Source of the DNA: an uncultured Oscillospiraceae bacterium | GTDB lineage: Bacteria > Bacillota_A > Clostridia > Oscillospirales > Oscillospiraceae | Reading direction: 5' to 3' | Length of the DNA stretch: 5,912 bases | Assembly: GCA_900770015.1 (NCBI GenBank) | Contig: CAAGIU010000411.1 | Span: 1-5,912, forward strand | Part shown: piece by piece, positions 1 to 5,777 of the stretch | Layout of the letters: every line of letters begins with the position of its first letter | How positions within the stretch are numbered: position 1 is the first letter of the stretch | Translations under genes and position numbers: made by a program | The notes under the pieces: generated by a model | The model's input: only the letters and a program-made list of their open reading frames with translations | Databases searched by the model: none | What the model was told of the DNA's origin: nothing

Positions 1-12
1 CTCTTCCGATCT
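1..12. other. Illumina adapter remnant at contig end
   Basis: The first 12 bases, CTCTTCCGATCT, equal the 3' end of the common Illumina sequencing adapter. On the minus strand they read AGATCGGAAGAG, as expected when a read runs off its insert into adapter. They sit exactly at the sequence end and are in frame with the penicillin-binding protein, so they would add false residues (D-R-K) to it. Genomic sequence probably begins at base 13. A chance match is possible but very unlikely at this exact position. Confidence 0.93.
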
Positions 13-1127
13 AGCTGGGAACGGCCCGGGATCTGCTCGGCCCCCCGGCAGTAGAAGGGGGTATTCAGGCTGATGGCGCCGCAGTCCAATGCCGCCGCCA
101 TGGTGAGCACCTTGAAGGTGGACCCCGGCTCATAGCCGTCGGAGAGCACCCGGTTGCGCCACTGCTTCCATCGGGCTTCCTGCAGCGCCTTGCTGTAGTC
201 TTCCGTGCCCTGGAGGGCTTCCAGCTGCTCCAGTGTCTTTTCGTCGGTGATCTCCAGATAGTTGTTGGGATCGTAGCTTCCCAGAGTGGCCATGGCCAGG
301 ATCTCCCCGGTCTTGCAGTTCATCACCAGACCGAAGGCACCGTTGCGCACATCATAGCGGTCAATGGCCGCCTCCAGCTGCTTTTCCAGACAAGCCTGTA
401 CCGTGGCGTCCAATGTCAGAATGATGTTGGCTCCCTGCCGGGAGGATACGTATTTCTCATAGGAAAAGGGCATATCCATTTCGTTGTTGCCCTTGGTGGT
501 GATGACCTTCCCCGCCTGACCGGAGAGGAAGCTGTTGTAGGAGGCCTCGATGCCCTCGGTGCCGTCGCCGGAAGCATTGGTAAAGCCGATGACCTGGGCC
601 GCCAGAGTTCCATAGGGATAATACCGCACCGAGGTGGGCTCGATGTGGATGCCGGAGATGTTGTTTTCTGTGATGTACGCCCGGATCTGCGCCGCCGTTT
701 CTTCTTCGATGCAGCTGCCCACCTGCTTGTAGCGTTTTTTGAGATCCGCCGCCTGCTCCCCGATCCACTCCGGGTCTTTGTCCAGCAGCTCCCCCAAAAA
801 TAAGGCTATGGCCGGGATATCCGCTTTGGACTGCTTCAGTTCATGGGGATCCAGATAGATGTTCTCCCGGCTTTCCGAGGCCGCCAGCACATTCAGGTTC
901 CGGTCATAGATGGTTCCCCTGTCCGCCGCGACGGAGGTGGAGCGGGTCTGATTTCGGAGCGCCAGCGCCGCGTAGTGGTCGTAATTGCGAACCATCAGGT
1001 CATATAGTCTCAGCGCCATGGGCACGAATGCCAGGATCCCCAGCGCCATCGCCGTCAGCAGCACCCGGCGGTGCTGCCCGGTGTCCATCCGCAGGCGTCC
1101 GAATTCCTCCGCCCGTTCCTTCCCCAT
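13..1127 (-). CDS. ftsI: Class B penicillin-binding protein (FtsI/PBP2-type transpeptidase), C-terminus missing
   Basis: This is a membrane-anchored D,D-transpeptidase that cross-links peptidoglycan, by position the division-specific enzyme. About 371 residues are present. A short basic cytoplasmic tail is followed by one membrane segment (about 22-43). The class B N-terminal (dimerisation) module has RGTIYDRN at 70-77 and the conserved EGIEASYN at 191-198. The transpeptidase domain then begins, with catalytic Ser336 in S336-T-F-K339. The SxN and KTG motifs and any PASTA domains lie beyond the contig end, so activity cannot be fully judged. The start at 1127 is chosen because AAGGAAGGG lies 6 nt upstream. 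An in-frame ATG 30 codons earlier (1217) has no visible Shine-Dalgarno. It follows ftsL by 110 nt, an unusually long gap for this operon. The canonical DRNG reads DRNL here. SpoVD, the sporulation paralogue often found at this locus in Firmicutes, is the main alternative. Confidence 0.9.
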
Positions 1128-1131
1128 ACAC

Positions 1132-1150
1132 AACCCTTCCTTCCCGGGTT
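1132..1150 (-). promoter_or_regulatory. Small hairpin over the pbp ribosome binding site
   Basis: On the transcribed strand AACCC (1150-1146) can pair with GGGTT (1136-1132) around a 9-nt loop, GGGAAGGAA. The purine-rich Shine-Dalgarno AAGGAAGGG lies half in the loop and half in the 3' arm. Such a fold could reduce ribosome access to the penicillin-binding protein start at 1127. The stem is only 5 bp, so the effect may be slight. No known riboswitch is recognised. Confidence 0.4.
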
Positions 1151-1167
1151 CTTCCGATAATGTCAGG

Positions 1168-1200
1168 AATGGGCAGCAAGGGAAACCCTCGCCGCCCATT
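1168..1200 (-). other. Strong RNA hairpin in the ftsL-pbp gap, no U-tract
   Basis: On the minus (mRNA) strand, AATGGGCGGCGAGGG, loop TTT, CCCTTGCTGCCCATT forms an uninterrupted 15-bp stem of 13 Watson-Crick and 2 G-U pairs. On the plus strand the two wobbles become A-C mismatches, so the structure is good only in the operon transcript. It lies 37 nt downstream of the ftsL stop and 40 nt upstream of the pbp start. The downstream sequence (CCTGACATTATC) has no run of T, so it is not a standard intrinsic terminator. An attenuator-like pause, an RNase processing site or a 3' stabiliser for the upstream message are plausible. The structure is seen directly; its function is inferred. Confidence 0.75.
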
Positions 1201-1237
1201 GCAGCTGCTATTATCATTGTATGGGGCCCGGGGCCGG

Positions 1238-1729
1238 TTATGACGCGTCCGCGCGCTTGGGATTGGAAAGCAGGCCGGAAATCAGCCAGACGAATTCATC
1301 CCAGGCCGACGGCTCCTCCTGGTGTTCGGGAACGGAGAAAATCACGGTGAACCGCTCGGTATCGTTGCCGTCCACCATGCCGATCTTCTCGGCCTGTGTG
1401 CGGATGTCATCCAGATCATATTGGGTATGGTATGCATGGGACAGCTGGGCATTCTCCCGCTTGAGATCGGAAAGGTAGGTCTTCATGGCATCGTACTCGG
1501 CACGGGTCTGCCGCATCTGTAAAGCACCCGCCACCAGCATCACCAGCAGAACCACCGCCACCGTCAGGCCGAGAAGGCCCACGGGATCGATATAAATGTT
1601 TCGGAACCGTTCCAGCTTGATTGCGGGCAGCAGAGATTTGAGCGTTCTGTGGTGCTCTTCGATCTTGGGCGCTTCCGAGCCAAAAAGATACGATCTTCCT
1701 ACATATTCAATCTTGGGCTTCTGTGCCAT
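1238..1729 (-). CDS. ftsL: FtsL-like bitopic cell division protein
   Basis: This is a 163-residue protein: a charged cytoplasmic N-terminus (1-48), one hydrophobic membrane segment (about 49-70), then a charged stretch likely to form a coiled coil (about 71-98), and an extracytoplasmic tail. The segment R-x-x-A-E-K-I-G-M-V (110-119) resembles the end of FtsL/DivIC-family domains. FtsL partners DivIC/FtsB and DivIB/FtsQ at the septum and activates the FtsW-FtsI synthase. Sequence similarity in this family is low, so the call rests mainly on topology, size and position between rsmH and the class B PBP. The start at 1729 has AAGGG 9 nt upstream. The ATG at 1738 directly abuts that site, and longer in-frame extensions run into rsmH. 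It begins 37 nt after the rsmH stop. The N-terminal cytoplasmic part is somewhat long for the family. Confidence 0.82.
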   Translation of the reverse strand: MAQKPKIEYVGRSYLFGSEAPKIEEHHRTLKSLLPAIKLERFRNIYIDPVGLLGLTVAVVLLVMLVAGALQMRQTRAEYDAMKTYLSDLKRENAQLSHAYHTQYDLDDIRTQAEKIGMVDGNDTERFTVIFSVPEHQEEPSAWDEFVWLISGLLSNPKRADAS

Positions 1730-1738
1730 GTCAATCAT

Positions 1739-1745
1739 CCCTTTT
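1739..1745 (-). promoter_or_regulatory. Ribosome binding site deciding the ftsL start
   Basis: AAAAGGG on the minus strand lies 9 nt before the ATG at 1729 and 0 nt before the ATG at 1738. This favours the shorter protein beginning MAQKPK. The match to the 16S tail is moderate. Confidence 0.6.
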
Positions 1746-1766
1746 GCATGTATGTTGAAAAAAGAA

Positions 1767-2702
1767 TTATAGCTTTTCGCAGATCCGCAGCTTTGCGCTT
1801 CTGGCTCTGGGGTTGCGCTCCAGCTCTTCCTCCCCGGAAACAATAGGCTTTCGGGTGATGATCCTCACCTGGGGCTTTTTGCCGCAGACGCAGACCGGGA
1901 AGCTGGGCGGACAGGTGCAGCCCTTCGCCGCGGCTGCCATGGCGTTTTTCACGATCCTGTCCTCCAGAGAATGGAAGGTGATCACCGCCAGCCGTCCGCC
2001 GGGGTTCAGCCTGGGAATGGCGGCCTCCATCACCCTGGCCACGGAATTCAGTTCGTCGTTGACCGCGATGCGGATGGCCTGGAAGCTGCGCTTGGCAGGA
2101 TGCTGCTTTTCCCGCAGCGCCGAAGCGGGCATGGCCGAACGGATCACATCCACCAGCTCCAACGTGGTACGGATGGGCGCGGTCTCCCTGCGCCTGCAGA
2201 TGGCGGACGCAATCTGCGGGGCGAAGCGCTCCTCGCCATAATCATAAAGAATGCGCCTCAGCTCCTCATAGGGCCAGGTATTGACCACAATGTCCGCATT
2301 CAGCGATTCGGAATGATCCATCCGCATATCCAGCGGCGCATCCGCCATATAGGAAAAGCCCCGGGAGCCGTCGTCCAGCTGGGGAGAAGAGACGCCCAGA
2401 TCCAGCAGGATACCGTCCACGCCGTCAATGCCAAGCTCCGTCAGCACGGAGTCAATCTCGCAGAAATTGGAATGCACCAGATGCACCCGGTCGCCAAACC
2501 GCGCCAGCCGCTCCCCTGCCGCCGCCAAAGCCACCTCGTCCCGGTCGATGCCGATGAGGCAGCCGGTGGTCAGCTTTTCCGCAATCCGGCTGGAATGACC
2601 GGCGCCGCCCAGGGTGCCGTCCACATAGATTCCCTCCGGCCGGATGGCAAGGCCCTCAATGCACTCCTCCAGAAGCACCGAAACATGATGGAACTCGCTC
2701 AT
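1767..2702 (-). CDS. rsmH: 16S rRNA (cytosine-1402-N4)-methyltransferase RsmH (MraW)
   Basis: RsmH transfers a methyl group from S-adenosylmethionine to N4 of C1402 in the 16S rRNA decoding centre, in the cytoplasm. The protein is 311 residues, the usual family length. Visible motifs are the SAM-binding VDGTLGGAGHS (27-37), GIDRD (51-55), DLGVSSPQLD (101-110), HPAKRSFQAIRIAVN (201-215), FHSLEDR (243-249) and the C-terminal NPRARSAKLR (297-306). A C-x-C pair (262-264 and 271-273) in the CTCPPSFPVCVC stretch is a feature I recall in RsmH of Gram-positive bacteria. Its ATG overlaps the mraZ stop as ATGA, which suggests translational coupling. GGAGG lies 10 nt upstream, inside mraZ. It is the second gene of the dcw operon. 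All expected core motifs are intact. Confidence 0.98.
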   Translation of the reverse strand: MSEFHHVSVLLEECIEGLAIRPEGIYVDGTLGGAGHSSRIAEKLTTGCLIGIDRDEVALAAAGERLARFGDRVHLVHSNFCEIDSVLTELGIDGVDGILLDLGVSSPQLDDGSRGFSYMADAPLDMRMDHSESLNADIVVNTWPYEELRRILYDYGEERFAPQIASAICRRRETAPIRTTLELVDVIRSAMPASALREKQHPAKRSFQAIRIAVNDELNSVARVMEAAIPRLNPGGRLAVITFHSLEDRIVKNAMAAAAKGCTCPPSFPVCVCGKKPQVRIITRKPIVSGEEELERNPRARSAKLRICEKL

Positions 2703-3127
2703 AGGCCAATCGCCTCCAGAGATGCCAGAAGTTTTTCGGGAGTGAGGTTCTCTTCTTCGAATCTGGCGAACTCCTCGGCATCCCAGATTTCCGCCTGACC
2801 GGCACGGCCGACGATCATCACGTCCCGGGAGATTCCCGCGTATTTCATCTGGGAAGCGGACAGGGAGAAACGGAACTGCTTATCGGGAACACACTCCGTG
2901 GCATTCATAAAGAAAAGGCTGGTGGCACCGGAGCGCTGGGAAATGCTCAGGGCATTGTAGTTGTCCATGAAGGTTTTCCACTCGGCGGCGGTGTAAATGG
3001 TGAGGCAGCGGTGATTGCAGTTGATGCCCATGGTCACAAAAAACTGTTCGCCCAGCTCCTCCCGCAGCTTTGCGGGCACGATCAGACGGCTCTTATCGTC
3101 CATTTTCGCTGGATATTGACCGATCAT
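2699..3127 (-). CDS. mraZ: Transcriptional regulator MraZ, first gene of the dcw operon
   Basis: MraZ is a DNA-binding protein with two SpoVT/AbrB-like swapped-hairpin halves. It forms rings and controls its own division operon. The 142-residue length fits Firmicutes homologues. The first half carries DDKSRLIVPAKLREEL (10-25) and the second PDKQFRFSLSASQMKYAGI (81-99). The family motif is usually DxKGR / DxxGR. Here the glycine is replaced by Ser (DDKSR) and Phe (DKQFR), while Asp and Arg are kept. The ATG at 3127 is chosen over an in-frame GTG at 3139, because GGGAGGTGAGG forms the ribosome binding site for the ATG and overlaps that GTG. The stop overlaps the rsmH start by 4 nt. It has its own promoter and a repeat array in its leader, as expected for autoregulation. 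Confidence 0.96.
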   Translation of the reverse strand: MIGQYPAKMDDKSRLIVPAKLREELGEQFFVTMGINCNHRCLTIYTAAEWKTFMDNYNALSISQRSGATSLFFMNATECVPDKQFRFSLSASQMKYAGISRDVMIVGRAGQAEIWDAEEFARFEEENLTPEKLLASLEAIGL

Positions 3128-3133
3128 GCGCTT

Positions 3134-3144
3134 CCTCACCTCCC
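3134..3144 (-). promoter_or_regulatory. mraZ ribosome binding site, start-deciding
   Basis: GGGAGGTGAGG on the minus strand matches the anti-Shine-Dalgarno complement GGAGGTGA with one extra purine block. The GTG at 3139 is part of this site, so the ATG at 3127 is the better start. The last repeat of the MraZ-type array (GGGAG) overlaps it, so a bound repressor could also block translation initiation. Confidence 0.75.
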
Positions 3145-3175
3145 TTTTACTCCACTTCGCATCCTTAATACTCCA
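3140..3175 (-). repeat. Phased GGA(G/T) repeat array in the mraZ leader, likely MraZ operator
   Basis: Reading the minus strand, TGGAG (3175-3171), AGGAT (3165-3161), TGGAG (3154-3150) and GGGAG (3144-3140) start 10, 11 and 10 bases apart, one helical turn each. The heptamer TGGAGTA is perfectly repeated 21 bp apart (3169-3175 and 3148-3154). MraZ-binding repeats known from other bacteria are short G-rich pentamers (TGGGN in E. coli) with about 5-nt spacers near the mra promoter. This array has the same layout with a different core. It begins just after the predicted transcription start, so binding would block promoter clearance. The repeats are seen directly; operator function is inferred. 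Confidence 0.65.
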
Positions 3176-3184
3176 TTTTGCACC

Positions 3185-3213
3185 ATTATAATTGTTCCGT
3201 ATAAAAAAATCAA
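3185..3213 (-). promoter_or_regulatory. Sigma-A-type promoter for the dcw operon
   Basis: On the minus strand TTGATT (3213-3208), a 17-nt spacer and a perfect TATAAT (3190-3185) form a near-consensus promoter, with a predicted start near 3178 and a leader of about 50 nt. AT-rich tracts upstream could act as an UP element. The inverted repeat ATCAA-N7-TTGAT (3209-3225) overlaps the -35 and might be a second operator, though it may be chance in such AT-rich sequence. Confidence 0.85.
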
Positions 3214-3293
3214 TCGTTTTTTGATGGAATTTTTCTTATTTCCATGGAGAAATGGATTTTGAGGCTACTTTTTCGATAATTTGTTCTAATATA

Positions 3294-5621
3294 TCAGATT
3301 TGAAAGGAAAGCTCCCCCGCCTCCAGGCTTCCGCGGATCCTGCTGGGACGGCGGCTGCAGCGCAGCAGGAAGCTGGAGAGCTTTCCCTCCACCTCCGTCT
3401 GCACCAGGCGGCGCAGCTGTCTGGCCCCGTCCCGGCTCCGGCATCGGCGGCAAAGGGTTTCCGCCAGCTCCTGGGGCAGCTGGAGCTGAATGCCCATGGC
3501 TGCCGCCCGGTCCTGCACCGCCCGGAGATATTTTGCCGCAATGGCCTCCATGGCGCTGCCGGTCAGATCCTCAAAGCGCACGCAGGCATCGATTCTGCCC
3601 AGAAACTCTGGGGTGAAGGCCTGCTGCAGCGCCTCCTCCACCTGACCGCTCCTGCCCTGGGAGCAAAAGCCCAGACCGTCGCCCCGGACGGAGCTGCCCA
3701 CATTGGAGGTCATCACCACCACGGTGTTTTTGAAGCTGACCCGCCGCCCGGTGGAATCGGTGAGCACGCCCTCCTCCATGATCTGCAGCAGGATGCCCAG
3801 CACCTCGGGATGGGCCTTTTCCACCTCGTCCAGCAGGACCAGACTGTAGGGGTGCCTGCGGACGGCCTCCGTCAGCTTGCCGCCCTCCTCATAGCCCACA
3901 TAGCCCGGAGGGGCGCCGATGAGCCGGGAGACGGACTGTTTTTCCATATATTCCGTCATGTCCAGCCGGATCATGGCGGTGCGGCTGCCGTAGACCTCCT
4001 CGGCCAGAGCCCGGCACAGCTCTGTCTTGCCCACGCCGGTGGGACCGGAAAACAGCATACAGGCGATGGGGCGGTTCTCATCCCGGATGCCGGAGTAACC
4101 CCGGCGCACTGCCTCGGCCACGGTCTGAACCGCCTTGGGCTGGCCCATCACATGACGGCTCAGCAGCTGCTCCAGATTCAGAAGCCTTTCCCGCTCCCCG
4201 GAGGTCAGCCTGCCCACCGGGATGCCGGTGCGGGCGGAGATCACCCAGGCGATGTCCGACGCGGTCACCGTCCTGGGCCTGCGGTTCTCACCGGGCTTTG
4301 TCATCATGGTCTGCATTTTGTCCCGCAGCTCCGCCGCCTTCTCAAAGCGGCGCTCCCGGACGGCCTCATGGAGCTCCTCCTCCAGCTCCTTTCTGGCAAT
4401 GCCGCCCCGGGTCAGGCGCATTTCCTCCATTCTGGCATGGGACGCCCCCTCGTCCAACAGATCGATGGCCTTATCCGGCAGATTCAGCTCCGGCAGATAC
4501 CGCACGGACAGCCGGATCGCCTCCTTCAGCGCCTCCTCGGAGATCCGCAGCCGGTGGTGCCGTTCCAGCCCCGGCTTCAAAGCCCTGAGGATGGCCAGCG
4601 TGGTATCCGCCCCCGGCTCCTCCACCTGAACAGGGCGAAAACGCCGCTCCAGAGCAGCGTCCTTTTCGATATAGCGGCGGTATTCTTCCATGGTGGTGGC
4701 GCCCAGCATCTGCAGCTCTCCCCGCCCCAATGCAGGCTTAAAAATATTGGCAGCGTCAATGGCCCCCTCCGCCGCTCCGGCCCCTACAATGGTGTGCATC
4801 TCGTCGACGAAGAGGATCACGTCCCCCGCCCGGTGGATTTCCGCCAGCACATCCCGGAGGCGTTCCTCGAATTCCCCACGGTATTTGGTGCCCGCCACCA
4901 GGCTTGCCATGTTCAGGCTGACCAGCCGCTTCTCCTTCAGCTGAGGCGGCACATTGCCCAGGGCCATTCGCTGAGCAAGCCCTTCGGCGATGGCTGTTTT
5001 TCCGACCCCCGGCTCTCCCACCAGCGCCGGATTGTTCTTGTTTTTCCGGCACAGAATGGAGATCACCGTGTCGATCTCCTTCTCCCTGCCGATGACCGGT
5101 TCCATCGCCGTGGCCTTTTGTATCAGATCCTCACTGAATTGTTCCAAAAGCTTCGTTGCAGCCGCCTCCTTTTTTCCGCGCACGGGAGCGCACCCCTCCC
5201 GCTGTAAGCATTCCACCGTATGGGTAAACAGCACATCCGGGCTGATACCGTAGATTTCCAGCAGTTTTCCCGCCTCCGTGCCCTCCGTTCTGGCCAGCGC
5301 CAGCAGCACGTGCGCCGGGTGCACCTCCCGGGAGCCGGAGAGCCTTGCCTCCCGGGCAGCTCCATGCAGAAGCTCCTTTGCCTTTCCGGTTAGCCCAAAG
5401 GGCAGCGGAAGCTCCGGAGTCCCCGTTCCGTAGAGGAGCTGAATCAGGGCAGCCGTGATCTCCGGCTTCGCCCCCAGATAGCGGAACAGATTCCCGATGA
5501 ACCCCGGCTGCTCCATCAGAGCCAGCAGAATGTGGATCGTCCCCACATAGCTGTGCCCCAGGCCCCGGGCTTTTTCCCCGGAAACACGGATCAGTTCCGA
5601 TGTCAGCACATGGTAACGCAA
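3294..5621 (-). CDS. clpC: ClpC-like AAA+ unfoldase, ATPase subunit of a Clp protease
   Basis: This is a Hsp100/Clp ATPase that unfolds proteins and feeds them to ClpP in the cytoplasm. From the TTG start it is 775 residues, somewhat short for ClpC (about 810-820). In order it has an N-terminal Clp repeat domain (about 1-140). D1 has Walker A GEPGVGKT (202-209), pore loop KYRG (246-249), Walker B ILFVDE (269-274) and arginine pair ERRF (325-328). A short UVR-like coiled motif (about 412-436) marks the ClpC rather than ClpB type. D2 has Walker A GPTGVGKT (526-533), pore loop GYVG (573-576), Walker B LVLLDE (594-599), LGF (650-652) where ClpC carries its ClpP-docking VGF loop, and sensor-2 GAR (732-734). 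All catalytic motifs are intact. TTG at 5621 has AAGGAGGG 6 nt upstream; the 41-codon extension to 5744 lacks such support and runs through the promoter region. No ctsR, mcsA or mcsB lies beside it, and I see no CtsR or CIRCE operator upstream. Confidence 0.93.
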   Translation of the reverse strand: MRYHVLTSELIRVSGEKARGLGHSYVGTIHILLALMEQPGFIGNLFRYLGAKPEITAALIQLLYGTGTPELPLPFGLTGKAKELLHGAAREARLSGSREVHPAHVLLALARTEGTEAGKLLEIYGISPDVLFTHTVECLQREGCAPVRGKKEAAATKLLEQFSEDLIQKATAMEPVIGREKEIDTVISILCRKNKNNPALVGEPGVGKTAIAEGLAQRMALGNVPPQLKEKRLVSLNMASLVAGTKYRGEFEERLRDVLAEIHRAGDVILFVDEMHTIVGAGAAEGAIDAANIFKPALGRGELQMLGATTMEEYRRYIEKDAALERRFRPVQVEEPGADTTLAILRALKPGLERHHRLRISEEALKEAIRLSVRYLPELNLPDKAIDLLDEGASHARMEEMRLTRGGIARKELEEELHEAVRERRFEKAAELRDKMQTMMTKPGENRRPRTVTASDIAWVISARTGIPVGRLTSGERERLLNLEQLLSRHVMGQPKAVQTVAEAVRRGYSGIRDENRPIACMLFSGPTGVGKTELCRALAEEVYGSRTAMIRLDMTEYMEKQSVSRLIGAPPGYVGYEEGGKLTEAVRRHPYSLVLLDEVEKAHPEVLGILLQIMEEGVLTDSTGRRVSFKNTVVVMTSNVGSSVRGDGLGFCSQGRSGQVEEALQQAFTPEFLGRIDACVRFEDLTGSAMEAIAAKYLRAVQDRAAAMGIQLQLPQELAETLCRRCRSRDGARQLRRLVQTEVEGKLSSFLLRCSRRPSRIRGSLEAGELSFQI

Positions 5622-5627
5622 GGTGTT

Positions 5628-5635
5628 CCCTCCTT
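5628..5635 (-). promoter_or_regulatory. Ribosome binding site fixing a TTG start for clpC
   Basis: AAGGAGGG on the minus strand is followed by AACACC and then TTG at 5621. The spacing of 6 nt is ideal, and the encoded N-terminus ([17 protein letters not shown]) begins just where Clp N-domains begin. A GTG four codons later is possible but worse spaced. The ferredoxin uses the nearly identical AAGGAGG-N-AACACC block before its ATG. Confidence 0.85.
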
Positions 5636-5692
5636 CGAGGGAAATTCTTGCCTGCCGATTTTGGAAATATACGTTTTTTTTGAAAAAGGGAA

Positions 5693-5720
5693 TTGCTTTT
5701 TTGTAAATCCATGCTAGAAT
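5693..5720 (+). promoter_or_regulatory. Ferredoxin promoter, extended -10
   Basis: TTGCTT (5693-5698), a 16-nt spacer and TAGAAT (5715-5720) preceded by TGC (5712-5714) make an extended -10 sigma-A promoter, with a predicted start near 5727. A T8 run (5674-5681) and an A5 run (5683-5687) just upstream could act as an UP element, fitting strong expression typical of clostridial ferredoxins. Confidence 0.75.
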
Positions 5721-5744
5721 AAAAGTGCGCTTTTGCAGGCGCAA
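5716..5744 (-). promoter_or_regulatory. Candidate clpC promoter, divergent from ferredoxin promoter
   Basis: On the minus strand TTGCGC (5744-5739), a 17-nt spacer and TATTCT (5721-5716) form a plausible sigma-A promoter with a start near 5709 and a leader of about 88 nt. Its -10 overlaps the opposing ferredoxin -10 by five bases. An alternative -10, TATATT (5671-5666), lies nearer to the gene but has no good -35. Either could be used. Confidence 0.5.
5726..5743 (+). other. Short 5' leader hairpin of the ferredoxin mRNA
   Basis: TGCGC (5726-5730) can pair with GCGCA (5739-5743) around an 8-nt loop, TTTTGCAG, right at the predicted 5' end of the ferredoxin transcript. Hairpins at the 5' end often protect short abundant mRNAs. 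The stem is only 5 bp, and on the other strand it covers the candidate clpC -35, so it could equally be a protein-binding inverted repeat. Confidence 0.4.
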
Positions 5745-5763
5745 TACTTAAATTTCATTCCAC

Positions 5764-5770
5764 AAGGAGG
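5764..5770 (+). promoter_or_regulatory. Ferredoxin ribosome binding site
   Basis: AAGGAGG is a perfect Shine-Dalgarno match 7 nt before the ATG at 5778, which fixes the start and suggests efficient translation. Confidence 0.92.
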
Positions 5771-5777
5771 TAACACC

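Larger units (their letters stand above)
3128..3293. other. AT-rich clpC-mraZ intergenic region
   Basis: The gap between the clpC stop and the mraZ start is much richer in A and T than the flanking genes. It contains the mraZ promoter, the repeat array and the ribosome binding site listed separately. I see no convincing GC-rich terminator for clpC. Only weak stems exist, such as TCCAT-N6-ATGGA (3241-3256), without a T-run in the clpC direction. No small gene is supported. Confidence 0.6.

Noticed and set aside
1127..1217. 30-codon in-frame extension of the PBP starting at ATG 1217
   Set aside because: No Shine-Dalgarno upstream, and the segment encodes the 15-bp hairpin. The start at 1127 has a clear ribosome binding site.
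1222..1237. GGGGCCCGGGGCC run after the ftsL stop
   Set aside because: Self-complementary GC run, but the best stem is only about 4 bp with no T-tract; it is not a terminator or recognised site.
1216..1245. TACAAT as a -10 for an internal pbp promoter
   Set aside because: No acceptable -35 at 16-18 nt upstream; the region there is GC-rich.
1729..1843. N-terminal extension of the FtsL-like protein into rsmH
   Set aside because: No supporting ribosome binding site, and it would overlap the conserved rsmH C-terminus. The ATG at 1729 has a better site.
1971..2798. 275-codon plus-strand frame antisense to rsmH and mraZ
   Set aside because: Low-complexity His/Gln/Gly/Arg-rich translation opposite two well-conserved genes; no ribosome binding site.
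3203..3256. Possible terminator of clpC made of A6/T6 and TCCAT/ATGGA stems
   Set aside because: The stems are short or purely A-T and overlap the mraZ -35, and no T-run follows the TCCAT stem in the clpC direction.
3252..5207. 651-codon open frame on the plus strand, antisense to clpC
   Set aside because: It is a shadow of the GC-rich clpC codons. Its product is rich in His, Gln, Pro and Leu with no recognisable domain, it has no Shine-Dalgarno, and it lies wholly opposite a gene with every expected motif.
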